A stretch of 64,000 bases of DNA, from positions 3,224,001-3,288,000 of the forward strand of contig JAEOAD010000055.1 of assembly GCA_036365145.1 (NCBI GenBank), given 5' to 3'. The translations under genes were made by a program, and so were the position numbers. The notes below the pieces were generated by a model that was given only the letters and a program-made list of their open reading frames with translations, made no database searches and was not told the DNA's origin. Every line of letters begins with the position of its first letter. The first letter of the stretch is position 1. Of the stretch, positions 20,515-33,039 are shown one piece after another. The stretch comes from Orientallactaga sibirica. Lineage: Eukaryota > Chordata > Mammalia > Rodentia > Dipodidae.

Positions 20515-21065
20515 AATTTTTTTCAGCTAACACCCTTTTGATGGATTTTTGGATTCTTTCCAGCATTTCTCTGTTAGTCCACTGCAGTGAATATGTGTAT
20601 TTAGGTATCTTTGTATACTTTTGCTGGTATTTGGTGGGATGAATTTAGGGCCATGAAATTACTTAAAGGATTGTATACATAGGTATTTACCCACGAGGAA
20701 ATTCCTGTTTATACTCTTGCCATTAAGTCATGACAGAACCCTTTTCTCCACATTTTTGCCAAAGGATTTGTATATCTCAGTGTTTTCTAACATGATTTTT
20801 GCTTCTATATATCACAATATGTACACATGTTGCATATGCCATGTATATATTTAAATTTGCATTCCTTTAACTATACCTTTATTTCATCAGCTTTGCATAC
20901 TGGACAGTATGGTAAACACATGGTCTCATTTATGCTGTCCAACCTAATGAGTTTTAATATCTTTGCATAATCTATTTATTACTTTAATTTCTTTCATGAA
21001 GTGCTTGTTTGTGTCCGTACTGTTTTTCCTTATTGCTCTGTTTACATTTTTCATCGTTTTGAAGA
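20515..21065 (+). mobile_element. Ancient L1 3' fragment (part 2)
   Basis: 'ttgatggatttttggattctttccagcatt ... gaatatgtgtatttaggtatc ... ttgccattaagtcatgac' follows the order of L1M 3' ends ('gttgatggacatttgggtt...'). Diverged. 20400-20510 before it is an old B1-like scrap. Confidence 0.45.
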
Positions 21066-21069
21066 GCAT

Positions 21070-21600
21070 CTGTTTTTGAATGTGTGTGAGTATTCATATA
21101 TGTGTGCGTGCATGTTTGTTGGTAGGTGTGCATGTATGTGTGTGTGTGTGCATATGAAGGCCAGAGGTTGGTATTGTATGTCTTCCTCAATCTCTCTCAC
21201 CTTATTTTTTTTCTTTTTCTTTTTCTCCACCCCTTTCCTCTTCTCCCAGGCAGGGTTTCCCCCTAGCCCAGGCTAGCCTGCAACTCACTCTGTAGTCCCA
21301 GGCTGACCTTCTTACCTCAGCTTCCCCAGTGTAGGAATTAAAGGCTTGGGCCACGCACCTGGCTTCTTTTTTGAGACAGGGTCTCTCAGTAAACCCTGAG
21401 CTCACTGATTTGGCTAGACTAGCTAGCCAGTATGTCCCAGGATCTGCCTGTCTCTGCTTCCCTAGTACTGGATTACACGGGCATGCTTCCATGGTGTTTC
21501 TCATGGGTGATGGGGACTTGAACTCAGGTCCTTATACTTGTGTGTCATACACTTTATTGGCCAAGCCATCTCCGTAGTCCCTGAAGAGTATATTTTTTTG
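21070..21600 (-). mobile_element. B4-like composite repeat
   Basis: A GT-rich lead, 'gaaggccagaggttggtattgtatgtcttcctcaa', a B1-like middle ('gagacagggtctctcagtaaaccctgagctcac'), then 'gatggggacttgaactcaggtcc' and a reverse ID-type head 'ggccaagccatctccgtagtccc'. Another copy of the same pattern is at about 33230-33485. Confidence 0.5.
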
Positions 21601-21649
21601 TCCTTTTTTGTGCAAAGAAGTAGGTTAGGGCTATAACTAATATTATTAC

Positions 21650-22050
21650 AATACTGGGTATTCCACCCAGATCCTTAATATGCTAGGTAAGTGTTTTACC
21701 ACTGAGCTGTATCCTCAACACTTGCTGTAGTTTTTATTTTGAGATAGCCAAGCTTGCCAAGCTGCCTAGACAGGCCTTGAACTTTAAAAAATATATATTA
21801 TTTGAGAGAAAGTGAGTGGAAGAGGTGTACCAGGACCTCTTGCCATGGCAAATGAACTCTAAACATATATGCCCCTTTATGCATCTGGCTTTATGTGGGT
21901 ACTGGGGAATCCAACCCAGGTTGTCAGGCTTTGCCATCAAGCATCTTCAACTGCTGAGCCATCTCCCCCAAGGCCTTGAGCTTTTTATTTTCTTATATCA
22001 GCCTCCTGAATATTTGGGATTACAGGTCTGTACCACTAGGTTGGGCCCTA
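21650..22050 (-). mobile_element. ID-like element, and old B1 split by a B2-like SINE
   Basis: 21650-21722 is a reverse ID-like element ('taccactgagctgtatcctcaaca'). An old reverse B1 (21725-21782 plus 21970-22050) is interrupted by a B2-like SINE at 21783-21969, shown by the repeated flank 'aggccttgaactttt/aggccttgagctttt'. Confidence 0.7.
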
Positions 22051-22137
22051 TTAGCCTTTATCAACCTTGAATTATACTTATTTTTAAAAAAATACTTACT
22101 TTTAAAATAGGTTTTGTCTACAGAAAAACCAATATGA

Positions 22138-22373
22138 GGGCTGGAGAGATGGCTTAGGGGTTAAGGCGCCTGCCTCCTAAGCCTAAGAACACTGGTTCCA
22201 ATCTCCAGGTCCCACGTTTAGCCAGATGCAAAGTGACCACAAGGGGGCGCACACATCTAGATTTCCTTCACAGCAGCTGAGAGACTGCTGGCGTGCCCAT
22301 CTCTGTCTTCCTCTCCCCCTCTCTTTCTGTCTCTCTCCCCCTTTCTCTCTGTGTCTCTCTCCAAAAAAAAAAA
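22138..22373 (+). mobile_element. Long-form B2-like SINE
   Basis: One of only two sense B2-like copies in the first 18 kb of repeats of this intron. Body 'agtgaccacaagggggcgcacacatctag' lacks the 'gcgcaatgcc' segment found in the 4234 copy. Confidence 0.88.
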
Positions 22374-22539
22374 ATAATAGAAAATAAAAAATAAAAAGTT
22401 AAAAAAAAACCCGATATGATAGTGCACAAAGTTGTATATACCTCATACCCAGATTGTCTTGTTATATTCATTTAACAAGAATCAATTAATGGACCAATAT
22501 GAATGTTACGGATTATTCAGATTTCTTTAGTTTTAAAAA

Positions 22540-22792
22540 CTTGTGGTAAAATACATACACAAATTTGTAGGGTCTCACTCTAGCTCAGGCTGACCTGAAT
22601 CTCACTCTGTAGTCCCAGGCTGGCCTTGAACTTACGGTGATCCTCTTACTGTCATTGCGCACCATTTGTCCCTTTGTGCCTGGCATGTCACCTAGCATGA
22701 TGTTTTCAAGGTTCATCTATGTTGTGGCATGTGTCAGAATTTCACCCTCATTTAAGGGATATGTATATACCACATTAAAAATTCCATTAATT
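22540..22792. mobile_element. Ancient L1 scrap with B1 piece
   Basis: 22567-22651 is a partial reverse B1. Around it, 'cttgtggtaaaatacatacac' and 'atgttttcaaggttcatctatgttgtggcatgtgtcagaatttc' resemble L1M 3' sequence. Confidence 0.5.
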
Positions 22793-24945
22793 GGGCTGGA
22801 GAGATGGCTTAGCAGTTAAGGCATTTGCCTGAGAAGCCTAAGGACTCTGGTTCGATTCTCCATGACCCACGTAAGCCAGATGCACAAGAGGGCGCATGCA
22901 TCTGGAGTTCATTTGCAGTGGCTAGAGGCCCTGGCACGCCCATTCTCACTCTCTCAAATAAATAAATGAATAAATAAAATAAAATATTAAAAATGCCATT
23001 AATCTCTTCTGGACCTTTAGTTTTTTTTTTTTTTTTAATTAATTAATTTGAGAATGAGAGAGAGAGGAGATGAAGCATAGAGAAAGAATGGGCATCCTAG
23101 GGCTTTCAGCCACTGCAAACAGATTTCAGAAGCATGTGCCACCTTGTGCATCTGGCTTATATGGACTCTGGGGAATTGAACCTGGGTCCTTAGGCTTCAC
23201 AGGCAAATGCCTTAACTACTAGTTTTTACTTGTATATATTTTATGTGCCAGGATCCCAGCCTGAACACTTGGAATTGAGTTGTCCTGTCTCCTTAGCCTC
23301 CTCTTGGTTGTGATAGTTTTCCATACTTTCCTTATTTGTGTGTCCTTGACAGTTTTATTTTTATTTTTTATTTTTTTGGTTTTCGTGGTAGGGTCTTGCT
23401 CTAGTCCATGCTGACCTGGAATTCACTATATAGTTTCAGGGAGGCCTTGAACTCATGTCAGTCCTCCTACCTGTGACTCCCAAATGCTGGGATTAAAGGC
23501 ATGCACCACCTCACCCTGCATAAAATTTTTATTTGTTTATTTATTTATTTATTTTTTTTTGAGGTAGGGTCTCCTTCTAACTAGGCTGACCTGGAATTCA
23601 CTCTGTAGTCTCAGGGTGGCCTTGAACTCACGACGATCCTCCGAACTCTGCCTCCCAAGTGCTGGGATTAAAAGCATGCACCACCACATCTGGCTTATTT
23701 ATTTGCTTTTTGAGGTAGGGTCTCAACTTAAGCCCAGGCTGACCTGGAATTCTCTGTGTAGTCTCAGGCTGGCCTTGAACTCACAGCGATCCTCCTACCT
23801 CTGCCTCCTGAGTGCTAGGATTAAAGGTGTGTGCCACCATGCCTGGCTCAAATTTTTATTTATTGGGGGGAAGGGAGAGAGAGAAAGAAAAAGAGAGGGA
23901 GAGGGAGAGAATGGGCAAACCAGATCCTCTAGCCATTGCAAATGAACTCCAGACATGCGCATGCACCACCAGATGGCTTATGTGGGTACTGGGGAATTGA
24001 ACCTGGGTCCTTAGGCTTTACTTTACAGGCTGGAATTCACTATGTAGTCTCAGGGTGACCTCAAACTCACAGTGATCCTCCTACCTCTGCCTCCTGAATA
24101 CTGGAATTAAAGGTGTGAGACACCATGCCTGCGGCAGTTTTTTCTAAATGAACTTTCTTAAAAATTATTTTTTCGTTTTCTTTTTTATTTATTTGAGAGA
24201 GAGAAAGAGGCAGATTGAGAGAGAGAGAGGGAATGAATGGGCACACCAGGACCTCTAGTCACTGAGAAGGAAGTACAGGTATATGTGCCATCTGTATATG
24301 TGCCATCTGTGCACCTGCCTTATGTGGGTACTAGGGTATCGAACCTGGATCTTTAGGCTTTGCAGGCAAGGGCTAAGCCATCTCTCCAGCCCACTTGATA
24401 GTTTTGAGTACTGGTCAGATTTCTTTTCTTTCTTTCTTTCTTTTTTTTTTTTTTCTAGCCCAAGCTGACCTAGAATTCACTATGTAGTCTCAGGGTGGCC
24501 TCGCACTCACTGTGATGATCCTCCTATCTCTGCCTCCCAGTGCTAGGATTAAAGGCATGTGCCACCATGCCCAGGTTTTGTTTTTTAGATTTTTTTTTTT
24601 TCTTTTGGTTTTGCAAGGTAGGGTCTCACTCTAGCCCAGGCTGACCTGGAATTCACTATGTAGTCTCAGGGTAGCCTCGAACTTGTGGCGATCCTCCTAC
24701 CTCTGCCTCCCGAGTGCTGGGATTAAAGGTGTGTGCCACCACACCTGGCTAGTTTTCTTTTCTTTTTTAAAATTTATTTATTTGAGGGTGGTGTGGGCAT
24801 GCTAGGGCCTCTTGTAACTGTAAATGAACTCCAGACACATGTGCCCTTTGTGCATCTGGCTTTATGTGGGTACTGGGAAATTGAATCCTAGGTTGGCAGG
24901 CTTTATAAGCAGTCACCTTTAATCACTGAGCCACCTGCTTAGTCC
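22793..24945. mobile_element. Dense SINE cluster
   Basis: B2-like + 22793-22992; then all minus: B2-like 23020-23222, B1 23354-23520, B1 23545-23695, B1 23697-23850, B2-like 23852-24028, B1 24028-24134, B2-like 24168-24392, B1 24450-24576, B1 24590-24752, B2-like 24770-24945. The last one contains the left breakpoint of the tandem duplication. Confidence 0.87.
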
Positions 24946-27626
24946 TGGTCAGGTGTTTTATAGAATGTGCTATACTAGAATTAGTATATGTATGTTTTCA
25001 TAATTATACTTAGATTGTGAGCTTTTAGGAGCAACGCCTCAGGTATAAAGTACAATTTTCATCCTATTAAATGTATTGTAATAACATGATTTAAGGCTGT
25101 TAACTCTCGCCATGACAAGCTTAGTCAAAATAGAAACTTTCTTCCTGTTACACTCTCAGCACTTCTGATACCAGACACATGAATCATCACTAGGGTGGCC
25201 TGTTAATCTCTGATACTATCTACCTGGAATTAGTATGTTAGAATCTACATGTTCAAGGCTCCGTGCCCCACTTCAGATGCCAGCCTCATATCTGGGCCTT
25301 TAGAACTTGTGGCCAACTGGTTTTGCGTTGAGGACTCCCATGACACCCTCTTCCATTTTGATCATTCGCTAGAGAGGCTTTTAGAGCCCAGGAAAGTGGG
25401 GTCCCCTCAGGGTGTGGGGAGCAGCCAGATGGAACACATGCCTATGGAGCTGTGTGGGGAAGTGGGAGGAACTTTGCATGCCCTTCCAACGGTGCCCCGC
25501 CCTTCAGGTATTCTGAGATTTTTAGTAGTCTGTGTCAGGAACCAAGGTCAGACACCTAACATCCATCTAAAAAAAAAAGATTGTCCTAGCTCTTGTGGTT
25601 GAGGAAATTAGAAGGGTTTTAGGAACTCTGTGCCAGGAACTAGAGATGAAGACCAAAATATGTATTTCTCACCTCACATCCCAACACCTTGGGTCATGGT
25701 CAGGATCCTCTGCTGGAAGCTTGCTTACTGCACGATGCCCCTCCCTACCGTGCAGGAAGCCCCTGTGTAGTCTGCATTTACAGAGTGGTTTTCTGTTCCC
25801 CTTCCTTGAGGTCAGAGCATCTGCATAAATTATTTGGAATTCTTCTGCATGGTAGATTTGTATGAGTACCCACTTCCTTTCCCAGATGAGGAACTGTGGA
25901 AAACTTTTACTTGAAGTCATAGGAAATGTCAGCATAGCAACTGCCACCAGTTCCCATCTGCTGTAGCCACCCACTCTTCACAGGGTTTTGACCAAAAGTG
26001 ATAAGGTGCTTCAAGGATCGGGACCGTTATGCTGTCTCCACACATTTGGACCTAGCACTATTCTGATGACACATGTAGGAGTAACTCAGTATGGTTTTCT
26101 GCATATGCGTCTTCCCTTAAAAACTTAATTCACAATGTACAGAGAGAAAGGAGAGACTAAATGGGATTGAGACATAGACTCAAAATGACAGAAGCACAAA
26201 AGCAGATAGAAAGCTTAATTTAGCTGTCCATGATTTTATATATACACACACATACATATATGTATATATTTCTCTTTACATTTTTATGTTTGTTTAGATA
26301 TCTTTTTCTTTTAAATCTAATTTAATTAGCTTTTTTTTTTTTTTTTTTTTTTTTGGTTTTGCAAGGTAGGGTCTCACTGGTCCAGGCTGACCTGGAATTA
26401 ACTATGTAGTCACAGGGTGGCCTCGAACTCTTGGCAATCCTCCTACCTCTGCCTCCTGAGTGCTGGGATTCAAGGCGTGCGCCACCACGCCTGGCTTTTA
26501 ATTAGTTTTTTGATTTTTAAAAATATTTATTTATTTGAGAGAGGGAGAGAAAGGCAGATAGAGAAATGGGCACCTCTAGCCACTGTAAATGAAAGAACTC
26601 CAGACAAATGTGCCACCTCATACATTTGGCTTATGTGGGTGCTGGGAATTGAAACTGGGTCCTTAGGCTTTGCAGGCAAGTGCCTTAATCTCTAAGCCAT
26701 CTCTCCAGCCCAGATTTTTTTTTAAATCTGTTGTGTTGGGAAGGCCTGAAAGTAGAGAAAGCTTATCTTTTTGGGAAGGTAGGTCTGGTATAGCCTAGTA
26801 CCATGAATCCATGAATATTTCTTCCTGAATATTTAGAAAGCTTCTTCTGACTTGGAAAAAGGCAACATGTAGTTTTGTGTCTGTGAAATAAAATAATCAT
26901 GGTGATTTTTTTTTTTTTTTTTTTTTGCTTTTGAGATAGGGTCTCACTCTAGCCCAAGCTGACCTGGAATTGACTATGTAGTCTCAGGGTGGCCTTGAAC
27001 TCACAGTGATCCTCCTACCTCTGCCTCCTGAATGCTGGGATTAAAGGCATGCACCACCATGCCCGGCTAATCATGGTGATTTTTAAGCAGCTTTGGCTCT
27101 GGTGAATAAAACTATGAGGAAACTTTGGAAACTTAATGAAGATATCATCTTCAAATCTTTATTTTTACATGATAGAATACTGTTATAGTTAAAGTCGTGG
27201 GTTTTTTTTTTCTTTTTGATTTTTGAGGTAGGGTCTCGCTCTAGCCCAGGCAGACCTGGAATTCACTCTGTATTCTCAGGGTGGCCTTGAACTCTTGGCG
27301 GTCCTCCTACCTCTGCCTCCCAGGTGCTGGGATTAAAGGTGTGCATCACCAGGCCTGGCTTCAAGTGTTTTTTATTGTTTTTCTTTCTTTTTTTTTTTTT
27401 TCTTCAGAAAATGTTTAGTTTTTCTTCTAAAGGAAAAACTTTGTTCTTAGTGTTTACTTAAAAATTTCTCCACAGGATCACAATTCTTAACTTTTGTGGC
27501 AGAAAATTCAGAAGTGAAACTGACTGGAAATAGAGCAAGAGCAGAATTGAAAGTTGAGCCCTGAGTGTGTGGTAAAATGACAAAAATGAGATTTTCACAG
27601 TTTCCTAGTGCGTATATTTGATAAGT

Positions 27627-27671
<45 letters not shown>

Positions 27672-27692
27672 AGTTTTGGCCTCACTCTTGTT
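24887..27692. repeat. Tandem duplication, copy 1
   Basis: 2,806-bp unit starting at 'cctaggttggcagg' inside a reverse B2-like SINE. Contents: unassigned unique DNA (about 24946-26324), B1 - 26325-26497, B2-like - 26518-26712, B1 - 26905-27068, B1 - 27200-27361, unique DNA, then a T35 run (27633-27667) and 25 bp of SINE-like filler before copy 2 begins. A 117-codon open frame at 25249-25602 is broken in copy 2 and shows no recognised homology. Confidence 0.95.
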
Positions 27693-30448
27693 CCTAGGTT
27701 GGCAGGCTTTATAAGCAGTCACCTTTAATCACTGAGCCACCTGCTTAGTCCTGGTCAGGTGTTTTATAGAATGTGCTATACTAGAATTAGTATATGTATG
27801 TTTTCATAATTATACTTAGATTGTGAGCTTTTAGGAGCAACGCCTCAGGTATAAAGTACAATTTTCATCCTATTAAATGTATTGTAATAACATGATTTAA
27901 GGCTGTTAACTCTCGCCATGACAAGCTTAGTCAAAATAGAAACTTTCTTCCTGTTACACTCTCAGCACTTCTGATACCAGACACATGAATCATCACTAGG
28001 GTGGCCTGTTAATCTCTGATACTATCTACCTGGAATTAGTATGTTAGAATCTACATGTTCAAGGCTCCGTGCCCCACTTCAGATGCCAGCCTCATATCTG
28101 GGCCTTTAGAACTTGTGGCCAACTGGTTTTGCGTTGAGGACTCCCATGACACCCTCTTCCATTTTGATCATTCGCTAGAGAGGCTTTTAGAGCCCAGGAA
28201 AGTGGGGTCCCTCAGGGTGTGGGGGAGCAGCCAGATGGAACACATGCCTATGGAGCTGTGTGGGGGAAGTGGGAGGAACTTTGCATGCCCTTCCAACGGT
28301 GCCCCGCCCTTCAGGTATTCTGAGATTTTTAGTAGTCTGTGTCAGGAACCAAGGTCAGACACCTAACATCCATCTAAAAAAAAAGATTGTCCTAGCTCTT
28401 GTGGTTGAGGAAATTAGAAGGGTTTTAGGAACTCTGTGCCAGGAACTAGAGATGAAGACCAAAATATGTATTTCTCACCTCACATCCCAACACCTTGGGT
28501 CATGGTCAGGATCCTCTGCTGGAAGCTTGCTTACTGCACGATGCCCCTTCCTACCGTGCAGAAAGCCCCTGTGTAGTCTGCATTTACAGAGTGGTTTTCT
28601 GTTCCCCTTCCTTGAGGTCAGAGCATCTGCATAAATTATTTGGAATTCTTCTGCATGGTAGATTTGTATGAGTACCCACTTCCTTTCCCAGATGAGGAAC
28701 TGTGGAAAACTTTTACTTGAAGTCATAGGAAATGTCAGCATAGCAACTGCCATCAGTTCCCATCTGCTGTAGCCACCCACTCTTCACAGGGTTTTGACCA
28801 AAAGTGATAAGGTGCTTCAGGATCGGGACCGTTATGCTGTCTCCACACATTTGGACCTAGCACTATTCTGATGACACATGTAGGAGTAACTCAGTATGGT
28901 TTTTCTGCATATGCGTCTTCCCTTAAAAACTTAATTCACAATGTACAGAGAGAAAGGAGAGACTAAATGGGATTGAGACATAGACTCAAAATGACAGAAG
29001 CACAAAAGCAGATAGAAAGCTTAATTTAGCTGTCCATGATTTTATATATACACACACATACATATATGTATATATTTCTCTTTACATTTTTATGTTTGTT
29101 TAGATATCTTTTTCTTTTAAATCTAATTTAATTAGCTTTTTTTTTTTTTTTTTTTTTTTTGGTTTTGCAAGGTAGGGTCTCACTGGTCCAGGCTGACCTG
29201 GAATTAACTATGTAGTCACAGGGTGGCCTCGAACTCTTGGCAATCCTCCTGCCTCTGCCTCCCGAGTGCTGGGATTCAAGGCGTGCGCCACCACGCCTGG
29301 CTTTTAATTAGTTTTTTGATTTTTAAAAATATTTATTTATTTGAGAGAGGGAGAGAAAGGCAGATAGAGAAATGGGCACCTCTAGCCACTGTAAATGAAA
29401 GAACTCCAGACAAATGTGCCACCTCATACATTTGGCTTATGTGGGTGCTGGGGAATTGAAACTGGGTCCTTAGGCTTTGCAGGCAAGTGCCTTAATCTCT
29501 AAGCCATCTCTCCAGCCCAGATTTTTTTTTTTTTTTAAATCTGTTGTGTTGGGAAGGCCTGAAAGTAGAGAAAGCTTATCTTTTTGGGAAGGTAGGTCTG
29601 GTATAGCCTAGTACCATGAATCCATGAATATTTCTTCCTGAATATTTAGAAAGCTTCTTCTGACTTGGAAAAAAGGCAACATGTAGTTTTGTGTCTGTGA
29701 AATAAAATAATCATGGTGATTTTTTTTTTTTTTTTTGCTTTTTGAGATAGGGTCTCACTCTAGCCCAGGCTGACCTGGAATTGACTATGTAGTCTCAGGG
29801 TGGCCTTGAACTCACAGTGATCCTCCTACCTCTGCCTCCTGAATGCTGGGATTAAAGGCATGCACCACCACGCCCGGCTAATCATGGTGATTTTTAAGCA
29901 GCTTTGGCTCTGGTGAATAAAACTATGAGGAAACTTTGGAAACTTAATGAAGATATCATCTTCAAATCTTTATTTTTACATGATAGAATACTGTTATAGT
30001 TAAAGTCGTGGGTTTTTTTTTTTTTCTTTTTGATTTTTGAGGTAGGGTCTCGCTCTAGCCCAGGCAGACCTGGAATTCACTCTGTATTCTCAGGGTGGCC
30101 TTGAACTCTTGGCGGTCCTCCTACCTCTGCCTCCCAGGTGCTGGGATTAAAGGTGTGCATCACCAGGCCTGGCTTCAAGTGTTTTTTATTGTTTTTCTTT
30201 CTTTTTTTTTTTTTTTTCTTGTGAAAATGTTTAGTTTTTCTTCTAAAGGAAAAACTTTGTTCTTAGTGTTTACTTAAAAATTTCTCCACAGGATCACAAT
30301 TCTTAACTTTTGTGGCAGAAAATTCAGAAGTGAAACTGACTGGAAATAGAGCAAGAGCAGAATTGAAAGTTGAGCCCTGAGTGTGTGGTAAAATGACAAA
30401 AATGAGATTTTCACAGTTTCCTAGTGCGTATATTTGATAAGTTTTGTA
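27693..30448. repeat. Tandem duplication, copy 2
   Basis: Direct, nearly identical repeat of 24887-27632. Nested SINEs are at the same places (B1 29130-29304, B2-like 29326-29520, B1 29720-29880, B1 30012-30173). I counted roughly ten substitutions and about ten small indels over 2.75 kb, the indels mostly in homopolymers (for example tcccctcagg/tccctcagg, tgtggggaag/tgtgggggaag, the T run before 'aaatctgttg'). Confidence 0.95.
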
Positions 30449-30612
30449 TTTTTTTTTTTTTTTTTGGTTTTGCGAGGTAGGGTCTCACTCTGGTCCAGGC
30501 TGACCTGGAATTAACTATGTAGTCTCAGGGTGGCCTCGAACTCTCAGCGATCCTCCTACCTCTGCCTCCCGAGTGCTGGGATTAAAGGCGTGCGCCACCA
30601 CGCCCGGCTAAG
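30449..30612 (-). mobile_element. B1 SINE at the end of the duplicated unit
   Basis: Complete reverse B1 flanked by 'taagttttgtattttt' on both sides (about 30437 and 30608), its target-site duplication. Copy 1 has only the T run at the matching position, so the duplication breakpoint lies in this element. Confidence 0.88.
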
Positions 30613-30769
30613 TTTTGTATTTTTACCTGTCAGACATATTACTGCAGTGGAAAACAAGAAACAGTTGCCATTTTTTAGTATTCTGGAACGTATGCAGCTA
30701 CAAATTTGGAGGTAGTTTAGAAACATTGACAACAGATCAATTTTAAGAGATAGATTGAATTTTTAAATT

Positions 30770-32128
30770 AAAATTATTTATTTATTTGAGAAAGAGACAG
30801 AGGCAGATAGAGAGAGAAAGAATGAATATGGGCATGCCATGGTCTCTAGCCACTGCAAACGAACTCTATACTCATGCGCCACCTTGTGTATCTGGCTTAT
30901 GTGGATACTGGGGAATTTAACTTGGGTCCTTGGATTTTGCAGGCAAACACCTTAACTGCTAAGCCATCTCTCTAGCCTGTTTTTAATTTTTTTTTTTTCC
31001 CGAGTTAGGGTTTCATCCTAGCTCCGGCTGACCTGGAATTCACTATGTATTCTCAGGGTGGCCTCAAACTTGTGATCATCCTACCTCTGCCTCCCGAGTT
31101 CTGAGATTAAAGGCATGCGCCACAACTCTGGCTCCGTTTTAAAGGTTTTTAAGTTATTTCTTTATTGGGTGGGTGGGGGGGAGGAGAATTAAGAGCACAC
31201 CAGGGCCTCCTGCCTCTGCAAATGACACTAGATGCATTCACCACTTTGTATATCTGTCATCTGTCTTTATAGTAGACACTGGGGAATGGAACTCAGGATG
31301 TCAGGCTTTGCAAGAAAGTGCCTTTAACCCCACTGAGCTATCTTTCCAGACTGATAGACTTTTTTTTTTTCAAGGTAGGGTCTCACTCTAGCTCAGGCTG
31401 ACTTGGAATTCACTATGTAGTCTCAGGGTGGCCTTGAACTCAGGTGATCCTTCTACCTCTGCCTCCCAAGTACGAAATTAAAAAAAATCTTTTTTTAATT
31501 ATTTATTTGAGAGAAAGAATGATTGTGTGTGTGCACGTGCGCATGCGTGTGTGTGCATGTCAGGACTTCCTTCTGCTGCAGAAAACTCCAGACACATGTA
31601 CAACTTTGTACATCTGGCTTTACGTGGATATGAGGGAATTAAGCCCTGGATGGGCAGGCTTTGTAAGCAAGTGCCTTTAACTGCTGGCCATTTCTTCAAC
31701 CCCAAGGTTGAGATTTTGTTTTTGAAAGAGAGAACGCAGTCTGAGAAAAAAAAAAAGAGAGATTTAAAAACAAAATTATTTATTTTAGTGAGAAAGAGGA
31801 AAGGGGGGGTGTGAGAATATGGATTTGTCAGGGCCTCTAGCCACTGCAAACAAATTCTAGACACATGTGCCACCTTGTGCATCTGCCTTATGTGGGTGCT
31901 GGGGAATCGAACCTGAGTTCTTTGGTTTCACAGGCAAGTGCCTTAACCTCTAAGCCATCTCTCCAGCCCCCCAGATTTTTGTTTTTATTTTTAGGTAGGG
32001 TCTCATTCTAGCCCAGGCTGACCTGGAATTCACTGTGTAGTCTCAACGTGGCCTCAAACTCATGGCAATCCTCCTACCTCTGCCTCTAGAGTGCTGGGAT
32101 TAAAGGCATGTGCCACCACGCCTGGCCC
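30770..32128 (-). mobile_element. Minus-strand SINE cluster
   Basis: B2-like 30770-30978, B1 30985-31135, B2-like 31148-31352, B1 31361-31480, B2-like 31490-31700, B2-like 31780-31970, B1 31978-32127. No sense copy among seven. Confidence 0.85.
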
Positions 32129-32194
32129 AGAGATATTTTTGATTACATGTTTTAGGTTTAATGGAGCCAGTGATATCTTATATTGTTATTTTTT

Positions 32195-32730
32195 AAAACT
32201 ATTTTATTTATTTATTTGCAAGCAGAGAGAGAAAGAGAATAAGAATGGGCACACCGGGGTCTCCAGCTCCTGCAAATGAACTCCAGATGCATACACCACT
32301 ATGTGCATCTGGCTTTACATGGTGTTGCAGTCAGGTTCGCATTGCTGGCAGAAATCACCCAACAAAGAGCAGCTTGTGGGGAAAAAAGTTTATTTTGGCT
32401 TACAGACTTGAGGGGAAAACGATGGGGATGAGCAGAGGGTGGACATCACCCCCTGACCAACATAAGGTGACCACAGCAACAGGAAGGTGTGCCAAACACT
32501 GGCAAGGGGAAACTGGCTAAAACACCCCTAAGCCTGCCCCCAACAATACACTGCCTCCAGGAGGCATTAATTCCCAAATCTCCATCAGCTGGGAACGTAG
32601 CATTCAGAACCCCTAAGTTTCTGGGGGGCACCTGAATCAAACCACCACACATGGGTACTGGGGGATTGAACCCGCGTTGTTAGGCTTTGCAGGCAAGTGC
32701 CTTAACTGCTGAACCATCTCTCTAGTCCTT
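32195..32730 (-). mobile_element. B2-like SINE split by a solo LTR
   Basis: The SINE halves 32195-32322 and 32655-32730 join cleanly at 'ctttacatggg' when the LTR and one target copy are removed. Confidence 0.93.
32323..32649 (-). mobile_element. Solo MaLR/ERVL-type LTR
   Basis: 327-bp LTR with TG...CA ends (tgttgcag ... accaccaca) and a perfect 5-bp target duplication catgg (32318-32322, 32650-32654). A reverse AATAAA region ('agtttattttggctt') gives minus orientation. Same family as 40209-40535 and 42038-42389. Confidence 0.88.
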
Positions 32731-32739
32731 GTTAACTTT

Positions 32740-32872
32740 TTTTTTTTTTTTTTTTTTTTGGTTTTTTGAGGTAGGGTCTCACTCTGGCCCAGGCTGACCT
32801 GGAATTACCTATGTAGTCTCAGGGTGGCCTTGAACTCAAGACGATCCTCCTACCTCTGCCTCCCGAGTGCTG
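32740..32872 (-). mobile_element. B1 SINE
   Basis: Reverse B1 that stops at 'cgagtgctgg', lacking the last 30 bp. Flanked by 'gttaacttttttttt' on both sides as target duplication. Confidence 0.85.
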
Positions 32873-33039
32873 GTTAACTTTTTTTTTTAATGCTTTGTAT
32901 TTATAAAGGTAGAGAACACACAAGAAAGAAAAACTTAACACAGGAATTTTTGTAGTTGTAGTATACTTTTTTGGTTTATCATAAAACCATGTTTTCTACC
33001 TTACTTTAAGATGGAAACATGAATTTGAAATAAGCAATT

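Noticed and set aside
22793..24945. Possible CRISPR-like or satellite array from regularly recurring motifs
   Set aside because: The recurring 'gtgctgggattaaagg' and 'agccatctctccagcc' motifs are parts of independent SINEs with individual target sites and variable spacing, in a mammalian genome.
25249..25602. 117-codon frame in the tandem-duplicated unit (MFKAPCPTSDASL...)
   Set aside because: The second copy breaks the frame by small G/C-run indels, there is no recognised homology, and no splice or start context. Treated as non-coding.
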